DNA of 64,000 bases from Cerrena zonata. Taxonomy: Eukaryota; Basidiomycota; Agaricomycetes; Polyporales; Cerrenaceae. Under the pieces are notes generated by a model, which was given only the letters and a program-made list of their open reading frames with translations, ran no database searches and was not told the DNA's origin. Shown piece by piece: positions 58,886-64,000 of this stretch. The first letter of the stretch is position 1; each line of letters begins with the position of its first letter. The translations under genes were made by a program, and so were the position numbers. Location: positions 868,001 through 932,000 of the forward strand of contig JASBNA010000007.1 of assembly GCA_038087015.1 (NCBI GenBank). The letters are read 5' to 3'.

Positions 58886-61800
58886 ATGCTCGCCAGTCGA
58901 AATGCCTCACGCAAACTTCTGAATCTCACTCGCATACGATGCGCACGCCTCCGGACAACCTCTCGTATATTGAAATACACCACTAATAACAACAGTACTT
59001 TGAGCAAAGAAGACCAACCATCCACCCACGAACCTCACGATGTCTTTGGGTCCTTGGATGACTTTATTCGCAAAAAGCTAGATGAATCGCGTACTATTGA
59101 AATGATAGCAAATGGGCAGGAGGTCGAGGAGCAATCGGCCGAGGCGCAATCCGTTCAGACCTCCGATACCGTGAATATCGGCTCGCAAGATGATGTAGAT
59201 GCCACGAAATTGATTCTTCATTTGAATGGCCCGGGGAGAGTTGGAGTAATGATTGGGGTCAAGATGGTAAGTTTGCGTTTTGCTCTACCGTGTACCACAT
59301 ACTGATATTCTGATACAAAGCTCTCTCTCCTGCGATAAAACCCCTCGAAGATGCTTCCGCGTTTCCTGAGGAACCAGATATTGCTTCTAAATTTGGATCA
59401 AATGTTGAACGACCACCTCATGAAGATAGTCCTTACAAGGACGCTGCTGAGGTCACAGACGGGCTTCCACATCCGACGGTATATTATACTAGGGTTGTTG
59501 AAGGAATCATTCAAGAAAAGCCTCAGGGTGCCAAAGTTATGAAAGGTGAGGGAATTGTGCTGGACTCCTCATTGCACGTTATTCATGATTTATTAGACTT
59601 GAAGTCTCCAACACCTATGCGTCCTATTGCACAACTTGAGCATGGGCTGGATCGCGTTTTGTTTAAGTATGTTGCCTTCCCCTCAATACTTCGACTCAAT
59701 ACTAATATTATATAATAGTCCTGGTGTTCACTGGGTGCAAGACCCACGTTCAAGAGTGTACAATTTCTCCCCTAGACTACAGGCTATTCCCAAGGTCGAA
59801 GAGTTTGCTTTCGACCGTGTTACTGGTTTCATCAAAAGCTCAAGTGATAATGTAGATGACCTTGCAATCCATTTCGAAGTTACATCAACTTACAATGTTT
59901 GTTCTTAGGATTTACGAACTCTAGCCAAACGAGAGAACTGTCGCTTTGTTGGTTCAACGTCGTCACTAACAGGAATGCTCAGTCACATCTACTTCCTTCT
60001 CTCTAGTATACGACCACCCACATTAGACCAGCTCTCGCACGGTTTCATGAAACAGACCACAAAGTCTTCTGGCGCAGTCAGTACTCATTTTGTTATTCAA
60101 TCAAATCTACATATCTCATCTCAGTTCAAATATCAGACTCCTACATTCAGCTATGGTCAACGCCTCCCGGTCTCTATTCTTCTGAACTATAAAGATGGTG
60201 TCTATGCGACTGATTACGATCCTTCCGACCCTGGGATGACGGAACGCAATATTCTAACATGGCAGGTCAGTATTGATGCCTTTATTGTCATTATGTTTTA
60301 TCTGAACGTTTGAATGAAGGGTACACTACTGGAAAAGTACTTGACTGCGTCTCCGGAAGAATTCGAGACCTTATTGCGTAAGAACCCACCTGCGGACGGA
60401 CCAGTTGACACACGACGAGAAGCTTACCGTTACGCCAAGGTGCATTTTTAATCACTCTTTTTGACCAAGCATACTGACGCGTCATATACAGTGTGGAAAC
60501 TACGTCATGCGATCTCAATTGGATTGTTATGATCCTCGTCTTCCAGGAACAGGAGTGTTCGACTTGAAAACTAGAGCTGCTCTACCCATTCGTAGAGATT
60601 TGTTCAACTATGAAGTAAGCTCGGTCGAAGGATAGACCTCTCACATTTCACGTCCTAATAAATATTATCATTTAGGCGAACTCTGGTTATCTCATTCGGT
60701 CTCTACAAGGTTCTTTCGAAAGCTTCGAACGGGAATACTACGACCTCATCCGTGCTGCCTTCCTCAAGTACAGTTTCCAAGCCCGAATCGGTAACATGGA
60801 CGGTATCTTCGCGGCATACCATAACACTGCGCGCATCTTCGGATTCCAGTATATTCCCTTGGAAGAAATGGATCAAGCATTGTATGGCCATAAGGACGTC
60901 GGGATGAGGATATTCGAGAAGTGTCTCAACATGCTAGAAGTCATCTCCAGTGAAGTTACTCAGTTGTTCCCTAACGAGTCTGTTTCGTGTTTATGGGACA
61001 CTGAAGAAGACGGGCATGAGATGCATGTTTGGGTTCAACCTAAGGAGTGGAAGGTCGAACTTGGTCCTCCCCCATTGATCCAACTCGACGTCCAGGCGAC
61101 GAGTTATGTCGATGGAAAACGGATATTCGGACATGAACTTCCAGAATCCATAGCTGGTAACAAATGTACCGCTTGTCTTCCTTCACTTTTTGACATCCGT
61201 CCATATTAATACCTTTCGATTTTTAGGGGAACTTCGATGGACAATCAAGACAGCTGAACTAAGCCCGAAGCAGATCTTCCAGAACAAACAAGCTGCCAAG
61301 GAAAAACAGAGCATCTATTGGAGTTTACCCGCCGGTATGGACAAGGAGCAAGCTGCGAAATGGATTAGCGATTTGGACTTTGCCGGGAAGGGCTCACCCT
61401 CCACACTTGCGAAACCTTCTATTTTCCGACCTCCAGATGATTTCGTAAAACATTTGCGTTACCTCTCTCGCTGTGGCAAGAAAGAGACAGATCGGATGGA
61501 ACGTGCGGAAGCTGGGAAGACTAAGATTATTTGGGGTAACCCTGAACCAGTCCCTGTCGTGTTGGGGGAGGGAATCGTGCAGAAAGCTGAGAAAGCTGAA
61601 GGAAACCCGAAGCGGCCGAAGCACGAGAAACCAGGAAAGCAGCTGTCAGACACAGAGCGCAAGTCCAGAGCAGAAAGCAAGGCCCGCAAGGACGCACGTC
61701 GTCTTGCCAAACGCAAGGACAAGAAAGCGGCGATGCGGAAGGCAGCAGTGCTAGCAGAACTCAGACAAGAGCAGCCCAAAAGCGAGCCCACTCAGCGTGT

Positions 61801-61990
61801 CCCGGAGTTCCGCGCTGCATCAGAGACAAGCATGGCTATGACTCGCAACAAGTCTGCTCATGTTCAGAGCATCTTGGGCAAGATCTATTTACGCTATTCG
61901 AACGACGAATCAAATCCCACAGTCAACGCGTCACTGCCAACACTCACATTGCCTTGGACCGCTGCAAAGAAGGAAGAGGTGTTCGAATGA
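58886..61990 (+). CDS. PET127: Mitochondrial Pet127-like protein
   Basis: Pet127 family protein, a mitochondrial inner-membrane-associated factor for mitochondrial RNA processing and stability (known from yeast). The start MLASRNASRKLLNLTRIRCARLR is an arginine-rich presequence. The central domain reads PTPMRPIAQLEHGLDRVLF, NPGVHWVQDPRSRVYNFSPRLQAIPKVEEFAFDRVTGFI, FVGSTSSLTGMLSHIYFLLS, FSYGQRLPVSILLNYKDGVYATDYD, then CGNYVMRSQLDCYDPRLPGTGVFDLKTRAALPIRRD, whose D...D-x-K order fits the PD-(D/E)XK nuclease-like fold proposed for the family. The C-terminal region is very basic and coiled (KARKDARRLAKRKDKKAAMRK). About nine exons; stop after EEVFE. Whether the nuclease-like residues are active is unknown. 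Confidence 0.94.
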
Positions 61991-62141
61991 GTCTTCGTTA
62001 AGAGACCCACGCAGTGATGCTCAGCATTTCGCTGTACTTTCATTACGACCCGAAGTTGCGTTTAGGTTTATGCCAACAACACAAAGGAAGTTTACAAGAT
62101 AGAGTTACAAGATATCATCAGACTTCCAATCCCACCACTAC

Positions 62142-64000
62142 TCAATCTACGGTACCGGGTACCTTTCTACCAAGCGGAGGTGTAGCGTCTCCTTCTACTT
62201 CGGTATCTGGATCATCATCAGCATTATCAGCATTGTCGTCAATCGTTCCTTCTTCCCTCCGGTCATCATCTCTTTCGACTTGTTCTCGCATAACAGCGAC
62301 GTCTTGGTCGACCTTGGGTGCGACTCTGTCGATACCGGCTTGTGCCAAAGATACTCGTGCACGATGAGTAGCGAGGTGAGCAGAGCGTCTGGGAGGACGT
62401 TTCAGTCTGCGACGCGCGACCTGGTTCGGATGTTAATAGTGAAGTACATAGATGATTGAGAATGTATTGTACCATGACGGGGACAGAGCATTTCTGGATG
62501 AGGTAATGGGATGTTGAACCTAGTAGAATACTGTACATATGTTAGGGCTAATTCAGATGATAGACCGTGGCATATGACGCACCCTTTGAGATTGCCTAAA
62601 CCTCTAGAACCAACGATCAGCATAGTCGGTTCAATGTAGTCCACGATATCTATGATATCATTCACAAGATGATGAGAATGATGACACGGTGAATCTAGGA
62701 AAGAACGGGGCCGACCTAGCAGCATATGCCGAGCGTTCTTAGCGTGCCATGCTTGGCAAGCGATCGTAACATGCAATCGGGTGCGTTGCAACAAGCTTGT
62801 GGCTTGTCGGACAAGAATATACGCCATGGCTTGACGCTACAGAAAAAGCACGTGTCAAGCCGGTCAGTATAAAGGATTCTCTTGTGCTCAAGCGGAAAAG
62901 AGACTTGGACTTCACCTCTTGTTGGCTCCGCAACTTACTGGCCCGATCAGTGCTGGGAATAGTTGGATCGACTAATCAAGGATGACTGAATATGCGGCCG
63001 AAGGGAACATATGGAATTGTTCTTTCCACTTACTTTTAGCCTCGTTCTCGACTACAGTCACAATTAGCCTGTTCGAAGCAAAAGTTACGTCACCGACTCT
63101 GATCTATGTCCAAGAATAAAAACCAGGGCAGAACGGCTTACATTTCATCACCGTCCCTCAACACTGTACCAATGCCCCACTCTAATGCATATCGACTTTC
63201 CTCACTCAGATCGCTTGCGAGCACGTAGCGTTTCGGACGACGGTGTGAATCTTCTAGGGTCTTCGCAGGATCGCCGTGCGTCAAGGTGATGGTGCACCTG
63301 TCACGTTGGAAATGAGGACGAGAGGTTTCGAGATGGAGAGTATCGTGAACTCGGGTCGACTTTCTTCTTCTTGGATTGCGGTTTCCCGTGGCGTTAAGCG
63401 TAGAAGGGAAGTAAGGCTCAGGGGCTATGACGACATTAACGCCTTCACCGAGAGGGTCAGGTACGTCAGTTGTGTCAGGTTCAACCATATCGGCAGGGAT
63501 GAGAGCATTCCGTTCGGTATTTCTGGATGTAACAGGATCCAGCATAGTTGCTTCATCCCATTCCTCTTCATCTGATTCATCATCATCTTCAGAATCGGAT
63601 TCGTCGTCTGACTGCCCGGACAGAGTGAATGCATTGCGAGGACGAATACGAGTAGGTTCTGCGTCTGACTCTACATCGGATTGAGACAATGCCTCGACGG
63701 TAGGAGAAGAGTCTCGACGTTGCCGACGGAAACGGAAGGGTGATTGACTCCGAGCACGAAGGCTGCCTCCATCACTCTCATCGTCACGCGAAGCACCGTA
63801 GGATGAAGACCGTGCTCGACTATTGTCTTTATCCTTCTTCTCCGAACGACCTCTCTCTTTGTCGTCGTTGTTGGATCTCAGCGAGAAACCGGTCATCATC
63901 GATGTGAGGGATCGGCGCGAGAAGGATCCAGAAGCGCCTCCTGTGCTGCTGCGGGCATTCCTGTCGCGTGTATCCTTGTCCTTGTCTCCTTGTTGAGCTG
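62142..64000 (-). CDS. Universal stress protein (UspA) domain protein, 5' end beyond window
   Basis: The visible N-terminal part is long and disordered: basic/serine-rich (MMTGFSLRSNNDDKERGRSEKKDKD, SRARSSSYGASRDDESD), then a strongly acidic run (DDESDSEDDDESDEEEWDEA). The Usp domain follows: RYVLASDLSEESRYALEWGIGTVLRDGDEM, then across short introns VENEAK, YIEPTMLIVGSRGLGNLKG and ILLGSTSHYLIQKCSVPVMV, with the ATP-binding G-x2-G-x(9)-[ST] type pattern (GSRGLGNLKGILLGSTSH). A basic and then acidic tail ends GRKVPGTVD. The frame stays open to base 64000, so the start codon is outside. Fungal members often pair a Usp domain with a long disordered N-terminus; the cellular role is unclear. Confidence 0.88.

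Noticed and set aside
1..64000. CRISPR arrays, prophage or bacterial mobile systems
   Set aside because: The window is eukaryotic (spliceosomal introns, tRNA intron, fungal families); no direct-repeat/spacer arrays were seen.

Overview
The window looks like a contiguous piece of a filamentous basidiomycete genome, most likely Agaricomycetes. Genes are dense and broken by many short (about 45-70 nt) GT-AG introns. The families present point the same way: a DUF6534-type membrane protein, a DUF4436 protein, Zn2Cys6 regulators, alternative oxidase, an SET-MYND protein and an adenylation domain fused to a membrane reductase. There are no operons. All functions below were assigned by reading translated exons and recognising family motifs, with no database search.

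Layout. 1-1779 (-): 3' part of a kelch/BTB gene. 3598-5743 (-): mitochondrial alternative oxidase. 6803-about 7440 (-): a small membrane protein. 9119-12419 (+) and 14343-18021 (-): two convergent Zn2Cys6 transcription factors. 18022-21195: a gene-poor stretch. 21196-22425 (+): secreted class 3 lipase. 22640-23584 (+): Ser-rich single-pass membrane protein. 23729-24111: a hAT-like MITE with a perfect 8-bp target site duplication. 24315-24409 (-): an intron-containing tRNA-Glu(CTC). 24539-25898 (-): SGF29. 26679-28390 (+): DUF6534-type protein. 29146-30094 (+): derlin. 30488-31930 (+): TAM41. 32589-34565 (+): a degenerate nucleoside-diphosphate-kinase-like gene with a frame disruption. 35506-37101 (-): DUF4436 protein. 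38149-39666 (-): SET-MYND protein. 40127-44202 (-): adenylation domain plus membrane oxidoreductase. 46236-51357 (-): RAD50. 51529-51902 (+): SCOC-like coiled coil. 52131-53228 (-): F-box protein. 53864-55486 (-): lineage-specific basic/proline-rich protein. 56126-57315 (+): RPN13. 57445-58595 (-): ARL8. 58886-61990 (+): PET127. 62142-64000 (-): universal stress protein domain, 5' end beyond the window.

Most genes are housekeeping: mitochondrial (AOX, TAM41, PET127), DNA repair (RAD50), chromatin (SGF29, SET-MYND), proteostasis (derlin, RPN13, F-box) and endomembrane traffic (ARL8, SCOC-like). The accessory content is the two Zn2Cys6 regulators, the lipase and the adenylate-forming membrane enzyme. 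No physical linkage shows that these accessory genes form one cluster.

The most unusual items are the MITE next to the tRNA, the NDK-like gene that lacks its catalytic histidine and carries an apparent one-base frame disruption, the adenylation-membrane reductase fusion without a carrier domain, the ARL8 gene with a 9-nt microexon and a GC-AG intron, and a 22-bp perfect palindrome near 45195.
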